DNA of 64,000 bases from Balanoglossus misakiensis (GCA_040954595.2 CM082590.2:5456001-5520000), one strand, 5' to 3'. Counted from the stretch's first letter, positions 18,890 to 33,000 are shown. The notes: generated from the sequence alone by a model not told the origin. Translations and numbers: made by a program.

Positions 18890-21800
18890 TTATATTACCC
18901 TCAGACACCACTTGGTTGCAATACAGGCATGTACACACATCCAGTTTGACAGATCTATGTTGATCACCAGAGAGAAACCATTATCTGCAAAAATGGAAAA
19001 TATGACAAAGTATTTTAGTGTCAAAAAACATGACAGTAAAATGTATGGACAGATGATCTCCTGGATGGACAATACAATAAGTCACACACGGCCCTCCAAA
19101 ATGAGCAATTAAATTAAATGCATTCATCTATGGGGTCTAGGAAATCTTTAGGAGAAAAAGAATTATCTTATATGTTACCCTCAGACACCAATTGGCTGCA
19201 ATACAGGCATGTACACACATCCAGTTCGACAGATCAATGTTGATCACCAGAGAGAAACCATTATCTGCAAAAATGGAAAATATGACAAAGTATTTTAGTG
19301 TCAAAAAACATGACAGTAAAATGTATGGACAGATGATCTCCTGGATGGACAATACAATAAGTCACACACGGCCCTCCAAAATGAGCAATTGAATTCTATG
19401 CTGTCATCCATGGCGTCTAGGAAATCTTTAAGAGAATAAGAATTAACTTATGTTACCCTCAGACACCAATTGGCTGCAATACAGGCATGTACACACATCC
19501 AGTTCGACAGATCAATGTTGATCACCAGAGAGAAACCATTATCTGCAAAAATGGAAAATATGACAAAGTATTTTAGTGTCAAAAAACATGACAGTAAAAT
19601 GTATGGACAGATGATCTCCTGGATGGACAATACAATAAGTCACACACGGCCCTCCAAAATGAGCAATTGAATTCTATGCTGTCATCCATGGCGTCTAGGA
19701 AATCTTTAAGAGAATAAGAATTAACTTATGTTACCCTCAGACACCAATTGGCTGCAATACAGGCATGTACACACATCCAGTTCGACAGATCAATGTTGAT
19801 CACCAGAGAGAAACCATTATCTGCAAAAATGGAAAATATGACAAAGTATTTTAGTGTCAAAAAATAAGGCAGTAAAGTGTAGGGATAATCTCCTGGATGG
19901 ACAATACAATAAGTCACACACGGCCCTCCAAAATGAGCAATTAAATTCTATGCTGTCATCTATGGGGTCTAGGAAATCTTTAAGAGAATAAGAATTATCT
20001 TATGTTACCCTCAGACACCACTTGGCTGCAATACAGGCATGTACACACATCCAGTTCGACAGATCAATGTTGATCACCAGAGAGAAACCATTATCTACAA
20101 AAATGGAAAATATGACAAAGTATTTTAGTGTCAAAAAACATGACAGTAAAATGTATGGACAGATGATCTCCTGGATGGACAATACAATAAGTCACACACG
20201 GCCCTCCAAAATGAGCAATTGAATTCTATGCTGTCATCCATGGCGTCTAGGAAATCTTTAAGAGAATAAGAATTAACTTATGTTAACAATAAGTCACACA
20301 CTGCCCTCCAGTTCGACAGATCAATGTTGATCACCAGAGAGAAACCATTATCTACAAAAATGGAAAATATGACAAAGTATTTTAGTGTCAAAAAACATGA
20401 CAGTAAAATGTATGGACAGATGATCTCCTGGATGGACAATACAATAAGTCACACACGGCCCTCCAAAATGAGCAATTGAATTCTATGCTGTCATCCATGG
20501 CGTCTAGGAAATCTTTAAGAGAATAAGAATTAACTTATGTTACCCTCAGACACCAATTGGCTGCAATACAGGCATGTACACACATCCAGTTCGACAGATC
20601 AATGTTGATCACCAGAGAGAAACCATTATCTGCAAAAATGGAAAATATGACAAAGTATTTTAGTGTCAAAAAATAAGGCAATAAAGTGTAGGGATAATCT
20701 CCTGGATGGACAATACAATAAGTCACACACGGCCCTCCAAATGAGCAATTACATTCTATGCTGTCATCTATGGGGTCTAGGAAATCTTTAAGAGAATAAG
20801 AATTATCTTATGTTACCCTCAGACACCACTTGGCTGCAATACAGGCATGTACACACATCCAGTTTGACAGATCTATGTTGATCACCAGAGAGAAACCATT
20901 ATCTGCAAAAATGGAAAATATGACAAAGTATTTTAGTGTCAAAAAACATGACAGTAAAATGTATGGACAGATGATCTCCTGGATGGACAATACAATAAGT
21001 CACACACTGCCCTCCAAAATGAGCAATTAAATTAAATGCATTCATCTATGGGGTCTAGGAAATCTTTAGGAGAAAAAGAATTATCTTATATGTTACCCTC
21101 AGACACCAATTGGCTGCAATACAGGCATGTACACACATCCAGTTCGACAGATCAATGTTGATCACCAGAGAGAAACCATTATCTGCAAAAATGGAAAATA
21201 TGACAAAGTATTTTAGTGTCAAAAAACATGACAGTAAAATGTATGGACAGATGATCTCCTGGATGGACAATACAATAAGTCACACACGGCCCTCCAAAAT
21301 GAGCAATTGAATTCTATGCTGTCATCCATGGCGTCTAGGAAATCTTTAAGAGAATAAGAATTAACTTATGTTACCCTCAGACACCAATTGGCTGCAATAC
21401 AGGCATGTACACACATCCAGTTCGACAGATCAATGTTGATCACCAGAGAGAAACCATTATCTGCAAAAATGGAAAATATGACAAAGTATTTTAGTGTCAA
21501 AAAATAAGGCAGTAAAGTGTAGGGATAATCTCCTGGATGGACAATACAATAAGTCACACACGGCCCTCCAAATGAGCAATTAAATTCTATGCTGTCATCT
21601 ATGGGGTCTAGGAAATCTTTAAGAGAATAAGAATTATCTTATGTTACCCTCAGACACCACTTGGCTGCAATACAGGCATGTACACACATCCAGTTTGACA
21701 GATCTATGTTGATCACCAGAGAGAAACCATTATCTGCAAAAATGGAAAATATGACAAAGTATTTTAGTGTCAAAAAATAAGGCAGTAAAGTGTAGGGATA

Positions 21801-23860
21801 ATCTCCTGGATGGACAATACAATAAGTCACACACGGCCCTCCAAAATGAGCAATTAAATTATATGCATTCATCTATGGGGTCTAGGAAATCTTTAGGAGA
21901 AAAAGAATTATCTTATATGTTACCCTCAGACACCAATTGGCTGCAATACAGGCATGTACACACATCCAGTTCGACAGATCAATGTTGATCACCAGAGAGA
22001 AACCATTATCTGCAAAAATGGAAAATATGACAAAGTATTTTAGTGTCAAAAAACATGACAGTAAAATGTATGGACAGATGATCTCCTGGATGGACAATAC
22101 AATAAGTCACACACGGCCCTCCAAAATGAGCAATTGAATTCTATGCTGTCATCCATGGCGTCTAGGAAATCTTTAAGAGAATAAGAATTAACTTATGTTA
22201 CCCTCAGACACCAATTGGCTGCAATACAGGCATGTACACACATCCAGTTCGACAGATCAATGTTGATCACCAGAGAGAAACCATTATCTGCAAAAATGGA
22301 AAATATGACAAAGTATTTTAGTGTCAAAAAATAAGGCAGTAAAGTGTAGGGATAATCTCCTGGATGGACAATACAATAAGTCACACACGGCCCTCCAAAA
22401 TGAGCAATTAAATTCTATGCTGTCATCTATGGGGTCTAGGAAATCTTTAAGAGAATAAGAATTATCTTATGTTACCCTCAGACACCACTTGGCTGCAATA
22501 CAGGCATGTACACACATCCAGTTCGACAGATCAATGTTGATCACCAGAGAGAAACCATTATCTACAAAAATGGAAAATATGACAAAGTATTTTAGTGTCA
22601 AAAAACATGACAGTAAAATGTATGGACAGATGATCTCCTGGATGGACAATACAATAAGTCACACACTGCCCTCCAAAATGAGCAATTAAATTCTATGCAT
22701 TCATCTATGGGGTCTAGGAAATCTTTAAGAGAATAAGAATTATCTTATGTTACCCTCAGACACCACTTGGCTGCAATACAGGCATGTACACACATCCAGT
22801 TCGACAGATCAATGTTGATCACCAGAGAGAAACCATTATCTACAAAAATGGAAAATATGACAAAGTATTTTAGTGTCAAAAAACATGACAGTAAAATGTA
22901 TGGACAGATGATCTCCTGGATGGACAATACAATAAGTCACACACTGCCCTCCAAAATGAGCAATTAAATTATATGCATTCATCTATGGGGTCTAGGAAAT
23001 CTTTAAGAGAATAAGAATTATCTTATGTTACCCTCAGACACCAATTGGCTGCAATACAGGCATGTACACACATCCAGTTCGACAGATCAATGTTGATCAC
23101 CAGAGAGAAACCATTATCTACAAAAATGGAAAATATGACAAAGTATTTTAGTGTCAAAAAACATGACAGTAAAATGTATGGACAGATGATCTCCTGGATG
23201 GACAATACAATAAGTCACACACTGCCCTCCAAAATGAGCAATTAAATTATATGCATTCATCTATGGGGTCTAGGAAATCTTTAAGAGAATAAGAATTATC
23301 TTATGTTACCCTCAGACACCAATTGGCTGCAATACAGGCATGTACACACATCCAGTTCGACAGATCAATGTTGATCACCAGAGAGAAACCATTATCTACA
23401 AAAATGGAAAATATGACAAAGTATTTTAGTGTCAAAAAACATGACAGTAAAATGTATGGACAGATGATCTCCTGGATGGACAATACAATAAGTCACACAC
23501 TGCCCTCCAAAATGAGCAATTAAATTATAGGCATTCATCTATGGGGTCTAGGAAATCTTTAGGACAAAAAGAATTATCTTATATGTTACCCTCAGACACT
23601 GCTTGGCTGCAATACAGGCATGTACACACATCCAGTTCGACAGATCAATGTTGATCACCAGAGAGAAACCATTATCTACAAAAATGGAAAATATGACAAA
23701 GTATTTTAGTGTCAAAAAATAAGGCAATAAAGTGTAGGGATAATCTCCTGGATGGACAATACAATAAGTCACACACGGCCCTCCAAAATCAGCAATTAAA
23801 TTCTATGCTGTCATCTATGGGGTAAAGGAAATCTTAGAAGAACAATAATTATCTTATGTT
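18890..23860. repeat. 278-bp satellite, copy A (about 18 units)
   Basis: ACCCTCAGACACC recurs about every 274-280 bp from 18,897 to 23,588. Two monomer types occur, one with CATGACAGTAAAATGTATGG and one with TAAGGCAGTAAAGTGTAGGG. They are often arranged with a period of three monomers (~830 bp). A truncated junction near 20,285 marks an internal deletion. Diverged half-units flank both ends (18,600-18,890 and 23,860-24,060). Confidence 0.95.
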
Positions 23861-24082
23861 ACCCTTGCAAACTACTGGACTGCTTTACAGGCTTGAATAT
23901 ACATCTAGTTTGGCAGATTTTGATCAACAGCTAGATACCCCTTTCTGCAAAAAAATGGAAAATATGCCAATAAGTATTTCTGTGTCAAACAACATAATGG
24001 TAAAATATATCTATGGACAGAGATGATCTCCTGTCTTCATGAATGTAATGTACTTCAATGGCTGGTTACTCAAATTTAATTT

Positions 24083-25335
24083 GCATACTCACACCACAGG
24101 AATCATGTTACCTGGTTACCAACTTGGCATCTGGACAGGAGGATATTGGGCATCATGGAAATCTGAAACTAATGAGAAAAAATTGTGTAAATAGACAATT
24201 ATAACTGACTGCTATGAACTTCAACTTGGCTCCAATCCATAATTATTTCTCGTTGGGTGCTCAGTTGTTTCTGGTTTCAAGGCGACTAGGGCAAAGTGTC
24301 CAGGAAATCACATGAGACACAGAGATGTCACATGACTGCAAGCCATGAGCCATTCATTTGCATATACTCACACCATAGGAATCATGTTACCTGGTTACCA
24401 ACTTGGCATCTGGACAGGAGGATATTGGGCATCATGGAAATCTGAAACTAATGAGAAAAAACGTGTAAATAGACAATTATAACTGACTGCTATGAACTTC
24501 AACTTGGCTCCAATCCATAATTATTTCTCGTTGGGTGCTCAGTTGTTTCTGGTTTCAAGGCGACTAGGGCAAAGTGTCCAGGAAATCACATGAGACACAA
24601 AGATGTCACATGACTGCAAGCCATGAGCCATTAATTTGCATACTCACACCACAGGAATCATGTTACCTGGTTACCAACTTGGCATCTGGACAGGAGGATA
24701 TTGGGCATCATGGAAATCTGAAACTAATGAGAAAAAATGTGTAAATAGACAATTATAACTGACTGCTATGAACTTCAACTTGGCTCCAATCCAAAATTAT
24801 TTCTCGTTGGGTGCTCAGTTGTTTCTGGTTTCAAGGCGACTAGGGCAAAGTGTCCAGGAAACCACAAGAGACATGGAGATGTCACATGACTGCAAGCCAT
24901 GAGCCATTAATTTGCATACTCACACCATAGGAATCATGTTACCTGGTTACCAACTTGGCATCTGGACTGGAGGATATTGGGCATCATGGAAATCTGAAAC
25001 TAATGAGAAAAAATTGTGTAAATAGACAATTATTACTGACTGCTATGAACTTCAACTTGGCTCCAATCCATAATTATTCCCGTTTGGTGCTCAGTTGTTT
25101 CTTGTTTCAAGGCAACTAGGGCAAAGTGTCCAGGAAATCACATGAGACACCGAGATGTCACATGACTGCAAGCCATGAGCCATTAATTTGCATACTCACA
25201 CCACAGGAATCATGTTACCTGGTTACCAACTTGGCATCTGGACAGGAGGATATTGGGCATCATGGAAATCTGAAACTAATGAGAAAAAAACGTGTAAATA
25301 GACAATTATAACTGACTGCTATGAACTTCAACTTG
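24083..25335. repeat. 277-bp satellite, copy A (about 4.5 units)
   Basis: GCATACTCACACC (one unit GCATATACTC) recurs at about 24,083, 24,360, 24,638, 24,914 and 25,190. It is unrelated to the adjacent 278-bp satellite despite the similar unit size. No coding content. Confidence 0.93.
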
Positions 25336-25940
25336 GCTGCTAACAATCCCCAACACCTGCAACAAATAATAAATAGTAAATATTAATTTATTATCATAGA
25401 CTGGTTGAGTTTAATGTTACCTATGGTACACTTACATTGTATTTTCCCTTTTAATCTGGTGGGTAGTTAGCTATCTGATGTACATTAACCATTGTAAAAC
25501 TCTAGGATCTGATAAACTTATTTTATCCAATAGACTTACAAAATGTGAAAATATTTCTATTTCTATGGGAGAAACATGGACCGGTACTCAGTTAACTAAT
25601 CATTATGGGGGACTAAAATTTCTACAAAGTTAAAATTATTCCTGTAATTATCACCTGACTATATATTATGTACATTGTAATTGCTAAACTATACCATTCA
25701 CTGGGTTTAGCTCCTTACTGGAAAATTGCCATTACAATTTATGCCCAGTTGTGGGTTTAAGAAAAATACACAGTGATAAAAACTGCAAAATTATTAATGA
25801 AGTTTTCAAAAGTTATTCCCTAAAATCATCAGACATAAGTACTAAATTATCACTTAAAGCTAAGCCTACTAATCATTACAAATTCAGCAGAATATTTAAG
25901 TTGCACGGCTGAGGGTTAATGAGAAAACAACACATTTCTT
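25336..25940. other. Unique part of copy A, no gene seen
   Basis: AT-rich DNA, collinear with copy B from about 53,335. Confidence 0.5.
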
Positions 25941-26110
25941 ATTTATCATTTTCATCATCATCATCATCATAATCATCATCATCATCACCATCATTGCCAT
26001 CATCATTGCCATCATCATCACCATCATCATCAACACCATCATCATCATCATCATCATCATCACCATCACAACCGTCATCAACATCAGTACAATCATCAAT
26101 GCCATCACCA
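25941..26110. repeat. (ATC)n microsatellite, copy A
   Basis: An imperfect CATCAT tract with CACCAT and GCCAT interruptions. It is longer than its counterpart in copy B (53,936-54,060). Confidence 0.95.
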
Positions 26111-26700
26111 TAACAACTAGCAATAACAATTAACATCAACACTGCCAACACCATCACCAACATTAACAGGAATAAAATCAAAATGTTGAATGACCCATGA
26201 AAATCAGAAACTGTCAACCAACAGCATTCTACAAAGTCACTAGTTTATTAATCTAGCTGAGGTGATTGTATTATACTCTTAAATATTATATTTTTATTAT
26301 TATCAGTTTGTAAATTTTTAAGTCTAAGAATATTATAATATTAAAATTTCAAATGGCAATTTTTTATACACATAGCTGACATTATACACCAGTAATTCTG
26401 AATGTTCATTTACTAAATTACTGCAATTTCCAAAACAGCCAAACCTATATACATGTTATGTAAATTATTTTCCAATTTTCAAACAAGAGCTAACTTCACT
26501 GATGAAAAGGGGGAATTTAGACAATGAGCTATTGGTGAAACTGACTGGATGGTATTAAAACACAATTAAATACAGATCTGGAACATAAATGTTATACAAT
26601 GCAATGTTAAATCATATTATTTAATCTGGAAAGAAATCATGCATTTGAGACACATCAATTGTGATCACAATTACCAGTTCAATGCAAACACTGTCTGGAA
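26111..26700. other. Unique part of copy A, no gene seen
   Basis: AT-rich DNA with no supported exon; collinear with copy B 54,061-54,640. Confidence 0.5.
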
Positions 26701-26704
26701 GTTT

Positions 26705-28205
26705 TAATATCAAGCTACAGTACCTGAAACAAAAATTTGTAATCACTGACACCCCCATCATTATGAATCGCTGACACCCCCACCCCCATCATTATGAACA
26801 CCTTAGTTCACACAGGTTATTTGTTTACGATTGTGAAACACTGTTCACTTAAGAACACAAGCATAGTAGAATTATTAATGATAAAACACATCATGGTGCA
26901 GCATTTTAATACTGCAGATTAGTTCAAAGTTTTCATATCAAGCTACAGTACCTGAAACAAAAAATTGTAATCACTTACACCCCCCACCCCTGACACCCCC
27001 ACCCCTCTTCATTATCAATTAGAACACTTGGCTTCACACTGGTTGTTTGTTTACGATTGTGAAACACTGTTCACTTAATATGGTGCAGCATTTTAACACT
27101 GCAGGTTAGTTCAAAGTTTTCATATCAAGCTACAGTACCTGAAACAAAAATTTTTAATCACTGACACCCTCCACCCCTGACACCCCCCACCCCCATCATT
27201 ATCAATTAGAACACTTGGCTTCACACCGGTTGTTTATTTACGATTATGAAACACTGTTTACTTAATAACACAAGCATAGTAAAATTATTAATGATTATAA
27301 AACACATCATCGTGCAGCATTTTATTAATACTGCAGGTTAGTTCAAAGTTTTCATATCACGCTACAGTACCTGAAACAAAAATTTATTATGGCTGACACC
27401 CCCCACCCCCAATCATTATCAATTACAACACTTGGCTTCACACTGGTTGTTTGTTTACGATTGTGAAACACTGTTCACTAAATATGGTGCAGCATTTTAA
27501 TACTGCAGGTTAGTTTAAAGTTTTCATATCAAGCTACAGTACCTGAAACAGAAATTTGTAATCACTTACACCCCCCACCCCTGACAACCCCCACCCCCGA
27601 TCATTACCACACTGGCTGTTTGTTTACGATTGTGAAACAATGTTTACTTAATAACACAAGCATAGTAAAATTATAAATGATTATAAAACACATCATGGTG
27701 CAGCATTTTAATACTGCAGATTAGTTCAAAGTTTTCATAAAAAGCTACAGTACCTGAAACAAAAATGTGTAATCGCTGACACCCCCCACCCCTAACACCC
27801 CCACCCCCGATCATTACCACACTGGCTGTTTGGTTGCGATTGTGAAACACTGTTCACTTAATAACACAAGCTTGGTAAAAATTTTCATGAAATTAATCAC
27901 ATCATGGAGCAGCATTTTAATACTGCAGGTTAGTTTAAAGTTTTCATATCAAGCTACAGTACCTGAAACAAAAATTTTTAATCGCTGACACCCCCTACCC
28001 CATTATTATGAACACCTTGGTTCACACAGGTTGTTTGTTTACGATTGTGAAACACTGTTCACTTAAGAACACATGCTTGGTTAAATTAATGAAATTAATC
28101 ACATCATGGTGCAGCATTTTAATACTGCAGGTTAGTTTAAAGTTCTCATATCAAGCTACAGTACCTGACACAAAAATTTGTAATCACTGACAACCCCCTT
28201 CCCCT
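26705..28205. repeat. C-rich ~170-235-bp minisatellite, copy A (about 8 units)
   Basis: CAAGCTACAGTACCTGAAAC recurs from 26,713 to about 28,155. Each unit has a C-tract cluster (for example ACACCCCCCACCCCTGACAC at 26,979) and a TTTACGATTGTGAAACACTG segment. On the minus strand the clusters are runs of G suited to quadruplex formation. Confidence 0.93.
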
Positions 28206-28467
28206 ATCAATTCCATAGTGTAATATTATTAACTAGTTTGATAAATCAGAAACTTCTGAGTGCGTGGTTACTTATACGGTATTTCATGTTTGAGAGTGCA
28301 AGGTTATGACATCCCCAAATCTGACTGGCCAGGTCAGAATGGGAACACCCACATGTGTGCAAGTTTTAATAAAATACACCTGAGAGCATGACTGCACCCA
28401 GCAGATCACCCATTTACAAAGCTTTGTGTCATTACATGTGAGTATGATATTTCTATTTTTATAAGTA

Positions 28468-28471
28468 TCAC

Positions 28472-28503
<32 letters not shown>

Positions 28504-29065
28504 CCACCATCATCATCATCATCATCATCATCATCAGTATCACCATCTAAACCATCATTATCACCATCTAAACCATTATTATCACCATCACCATCACCAT
28601 CAGTATCACCATCATCACCATCAGTATCACCATCACTACCACTATTATCACCATCATTATCACCATCACCACCATTTTTATCACCATCATCACCATCAGT
28701 ATCACCATATCTACCATCATTATCACCATCACCACCATTATTATCACCATCATCACCATCATCATCACCATCACCACCATTATTATCATCATCATCACCA
28801 CCACTATTATCACCATCAGTATCACCATCACCACCATTATTATCACCATCATCACCATCATCATCACCATCACCACCATTATTATCATCATCATCACCAT
28901 CACCACCACTATTATCACCATCAGTATCACCATCACCACCATTATTATCACCATCATCACCATCATCATCACCATCACCACCATTATTATCTTAATCAGT
29001 ATCACCAGTACCACCAGATTCACCATCATTGTCATCACTATTATCACCACCAGTATTATCATATT
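28468..29065. repeat. (CATCAC/CATTAT)n trinucleotide array, copy A
   Basis: A long degenerate CAT/CAC/TAT repeat with higher-order blocks. It produces Met/Val/Ile-only frames on the minus strand that are not genes. Confidence 0.95.
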
Positions 29066-29865
29066 CAACACCGCTATGTTACAGTTAAAACTGCTGTACC
29101 AGTTAGTACAGATCTCCATTTACCATGGTAACTGTATTTAAATTTGCATGCATGCATTTTGTCTGAAACACAGATGAACCCGTTACATGATATATTTTAC
29201 ATGTCAAGCAAAATGGCTGCTACATTTGTACATTAAAATGATACTAGGCAACAGGGATTCATATGAAGTGCATTCCTAGAAAAAAAGAAAACTGTATTTA
29301 ATTCATTTAATAACAGGCATATCAATGATATTTATCTATACCAGTCATAAATTTTCACCAACAGCTCTATGTACTAGGATCATTTTACCCTGGTTTGTAC
29401 AAACACATTTGCTTTGAAAAACCCTGTACACAGAATCACAAAGTATGTAATGCCAACTATGCATAAACATTAGGCTACCAATTCTGATGAATATTTTAGA
29501 TGAATGTGACTGATTGTCTGGATGAAAATACATCTCTGTGTAACGTATATTTATGGTTAAATTAAACCTTTACTAACATTATTATTTCTGTTATTTTATA
29601 CCACTACAACCACAATGCCAAAGCTAACGCTAGTAACAGATACAACATTACACCCATTATTCTGGAGTAAATTAAGACCACTAAGAAACAAATATTAACC
29701 ACCTATACCACTCAAGACATATTCATTCTCCAACCTATTGCGTCTCAAAGTATCCTGAAGATTCACCAAAACCAAACAATACCACATTGACATATGCTCT
29801 GCAGAAACTACTATTATTGGTGTCTTTCTTACACAGATATAAAAAACTAATCATCATCATCATTG
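29066..29865. other. Unique part of copy A, no gene seen
   Basis: No supported exon; collinear with copy B 59,680-60,455. Confidence 0.5.
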
Positions 29866-29975
29866 TTACTGTTTTTGTAACATCTTCATCATCATCATTG
29901 TCATCATCATCCTCATTATAATCATCATCATTATCATCATCATCACAATCATCATTATCATCATCATCATGTAGT
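29866..29975. repeat. (ATC)n microsatellite, copy A
   Basis: A CATCAT-rich tract. The copy B counterpart (60,455-60,630) is longer. Confidence 0.9.
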
Positions 29976-30965
29976 CATTATTTTTAGTTATTTTATTATC
30001 ATCCTCCTATTATTCATCCTATTTTTCCTAATCATTTTTTCTTTCTCATATTACATTTGTCTTTCAATTGTGATTGATTTTAAGAATATTACTGCTCCAA
30101 TTTCAATGTGACTGGTGTGATCATCCTCTTTGCCGTTATTTGCATTTGAACATCATGAAGTTAATCCAAACTGAATAGCAGATGCCTACCATGTCGTTTT
30201 AATCCTCCCTACCTTAAATAGGTTTTAAGCTACCTAAGTGAGTGATGAAAATCTCATAATCTGTCCTGTCGATTTTTGCCATGTTTAAGAAATGGGAGTT
30301 CATGAGCTAAAGTGATGTTGAGTCTTTCTGAATCTTTGTAACAGAAAAAATAACAAAATGTGAAAAAAGTTTAATGAGTTTGATATGTTAAGTACAAAGA
30401 CAGACATGTTTGACCAAAGGAAGTCATAACATACAGTAAACATATCATTTATTCTATCTCTTACTACAGTGAGTTGTCTGCTTTTTACCCAGAATGCAAT
30501 TATTATAATGTGATTTGACCCCCTAGCACAAAGTGAACACCTATTAAAGGCAGCCAGAATTCTGCACCATCTGCCAATTATGCAATATTTAAGCTGTCAA
30601 GTAAAACACTAAAGTAAATTGTATAACAATTTTACTTCCCTGCTCAAAGATCGGCTGCAATAATGTACACCCATTTCTGTAATCTTCAACTTTTTCCCAC
30701 AAGTCCTGTCGGCTAGATCACATGGAAAGTTCCTCCTGCAATTTAAGAACGTTGAAAACAATTTTGAGCACAAAATCAAAACTTTCAAAAAATATAGAAA
30801 TCATGGGTAAGAGGAACTCATATGTTTTCATCTTCAAATTTGTATACAGTTGTTTATAAAACTGTTGCCAGTTCTCATCCACATATAAAAATGAGATAAC
30901 TACAGAGCCTTATATTATAATCCTAAATTTTAAAATTTAGGAGAACATTTACTCTAGTTCTAAGC
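29976..30965. other. Unique part of copy A, no gene seen
   Basis: AT-rich DNA. A TAAATTTTAAAATTTA palindrome lies near 30,925-30,941. No coding evidence. Confidence 0.5.
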
Positions 30966-31331
30966 AGGAAAGTTAAAGGACAAAGTCTCTCTTTGCTACC
31001 CTTTTCCCATTAATTATGTTTGATACAAGACACCGTTTATGTTAATGTATATGTGGATATATAGTGAATCAACGTTCAACCACACACACCTTCCATCCCG
31101 CTTGTAGACATGAGAGTGAAAAACTCGCCAAAATGAATAATCAGTGTCTACCATTTATTCATTTTGGGTGAGCTTCCACTCTCATATCATACAAGTGGTA
31201 TGGAATGTGTGTGTTGTTGAACGTACATTCACTACATATACAAATGTTCATTAACATAAACAGTGTGTTGTATCAAACCTAATTAATGGGGAAAGGGCAG
31301 GGAGAGAGAGACTTTGTCCGTTTAACTTCCT
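30966..31331. mobile_element. Long palindromic MITE-like element, copy A (intact)
   Basis: Left arm (about 30,966-31,141) and right arm (about 31,155-31,331) are imperfect inverted repeats around a short centre. Matching pairs include GGACAAAGTCTCTC, TGTTTATGTTAATG, AACGTTCAAC.ACACACA and CAAAATGAATAA. TTAA-containing sequence lies at both outer ends. It is non-coding and hairpin-forming, and serves as the empty-site reference for the copy B insertion. Confidence 0.85.
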
Positions 31332-32100
31332 AGGCTGAGAATGCAGAAATACTTGAATAGACACAGACATGGTCAATTGTCAATAGTCTCCTCAGTAAAA
31401 GCCCAGAAAATGTTACCACAGGCAGTTCAACATTAAGATGATACAGTTGGTGTTTGAATCAAGGGTGCTATTCTTTTAAACTTTATGCAAATGTGCAACT
31501 CAGATCATTGACTCAGAACAGCAGCTCACATTGTAAAATATTGGAAAATGCTTCACAAATCATCATTGATAATCATGATCACACCGAAAAAAGATTAGAT
31601 AGCACAATTTTATTCCTACACTTTACATGGGGTGTAGTTGCAGTGCAGTGTACAGACTAAAACTGCAATGGAATTCTCTGCAATTCTTACTCTCAATCTT
31701 GCCTTACTTTATGAATATTTTGTATACTAGTATGATTGTCATAATGGCAACAGAAAAAATGTCCCTCTCATTATCAAAAGGCCCTTAAAGTGGAGACCAC
31801 CGGCAAAAATGACGTCAAATCTCTGATCCTAGATTCACCACTGCACAAACACACATTGTGGCGCTGTGGAAAAAATCATATTGACAGGCTAAAAATATTG
31901 TGTATGGAGACATTTACATAACCAAAACAAAAAAGTCCCTCTAGTTATACAAAGTATGTTATCAGTGACCAGATGTGTTTGCCAACCTTTATATGCCAAG
32001 ATTCAGAAGCGCAGCTGCAGCTGTTTCTGAGATCTAGGTGAACAAAAAATTAAAATGACTCAAGAAAAAAGAAGAAAAAACTCCAGTAATTACAGTAGGG
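31332..32100. other. Unique part of copy A with a ~406-bp segment absent from copy B
   Basis: Sequence from about 31,851 to 32,256 has no counterpart at the equivalent junction in copy B (near 63,488). No gene seen. Confidence 0.6.
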
Positions 32101-33000
32101 ACCCAAGCGTCTAATTAAGACCCAAAACACCAAAAATTGCCCTAAGAACACAAATTTCAACAACACTTTTCATTACCTACTTGAGTTCCCACATGATAAT
32201 TCCCACAAAATGTCACAGCAATATTGCTTCAAAAGTGGTAAAAACACAAGAATGCAAATATCACCAGAATTGTACAATGTCTTACTTAAATCACCATAAG
32301 GAATATGCCTACAAAAATTCAAAGCAATCTGACAAACGGTTTCATAGAAAACAATTGTTTGCGCAAAATCCCCCAAAATTGCCCCAAGAACACAAATATG
32401 GAAATTTCACCAACAAGGTATGTACGACAGCTTACTTTGGTTATCCCAAGGAACATGCCTACCAAAATCCTAATGATTCTGGACAAGAGGTTTCAGAGAA
32501 ATGATTTTTTACCAAAAATCATAAAAATTACCCAAAAATTACAAATATGCAAATTATGCAACAAACTGGAAAAAATGACTTAGATTACCTATTTGAAGCT
32601 TCATAATAAATTTTAAAGCAATCAACCCATGATTGTTTACAGTCTATAATATAAAAAAAGACTAAAATCTTCATAAAAATAGAAAATTCATGATATTAAC
32701 TAAAAACTTTGAGGACTGTGTGAGGTTCAGTGGTTGACATAAGGTACATGCATACCAATTTTCAAAGCAATTTGCCCAATAGTTGTTGAGTTTGAGAGTT
32801 TTGACCAATTTCACATTTTCAAGCTAATTTGCATATTTTTGAGAATGACAACTTCGTTTATATCTAGGTGATATGGCAAGTGGTTTCCAAGTTTTTTATT
32901 TGGAATGACATACATACCATGGGACCTAAACACAACGTTTCAGTCAACTTTATGAGCGTTGCTACTCTAGTGAAATTCAAATTGTAATTGCTCGGATAGA
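32100..33000 (-). repeat. Dispersed repeat, minus orientation, with internal subrepeats
   Basis: Related subrepeats recur (CCAAGAACACAAATATG, AAGGAACATGCCTACC, CAATCTGACAAACGGTTTC). Its end matches the reverse complement of 11,460-11,588. It straddles the point where the comparison with copy B stops. Family unknown; it looks non-coding. Confidence 0.6.

Larger units (their letters stand above)
11589..32760 (+). repeat. Tandem segmental duplication, copy A
   Basis: The sequence from TAACTGCCCCACTACTAG onward is collinear with copy B from 35,129 (initial offset 23,540). Landmarks in both copies, in the same order and orientation, include the ~290-bp repeat, 91-bp satellite, tetranucleotide block, 278-bp satellite, C-rich minisatellite, CAT array and palindromic element. 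Collinearity is still present when the window ends, at 32,760 in A and 64,000 in B, so the true right end is not known. Differences outside arrays look like a few percent or less. Confidence 0.95.

Noticed and set aside
18890-23772. Recurrent 60-77-codon frames on both strands in the 278-bp array
   Set aside because: They occur once per repeat unit in non-triplet-period satellite DNA.
28568-29119. Met/Val/Ile-rich 183-codon minus-strand frame (and 59,031-59,495, 25,896-26,217, 53,887-54,160)
   Set aside because: Translation of CAT/CAC trinucleotide repeats; low complexity only.
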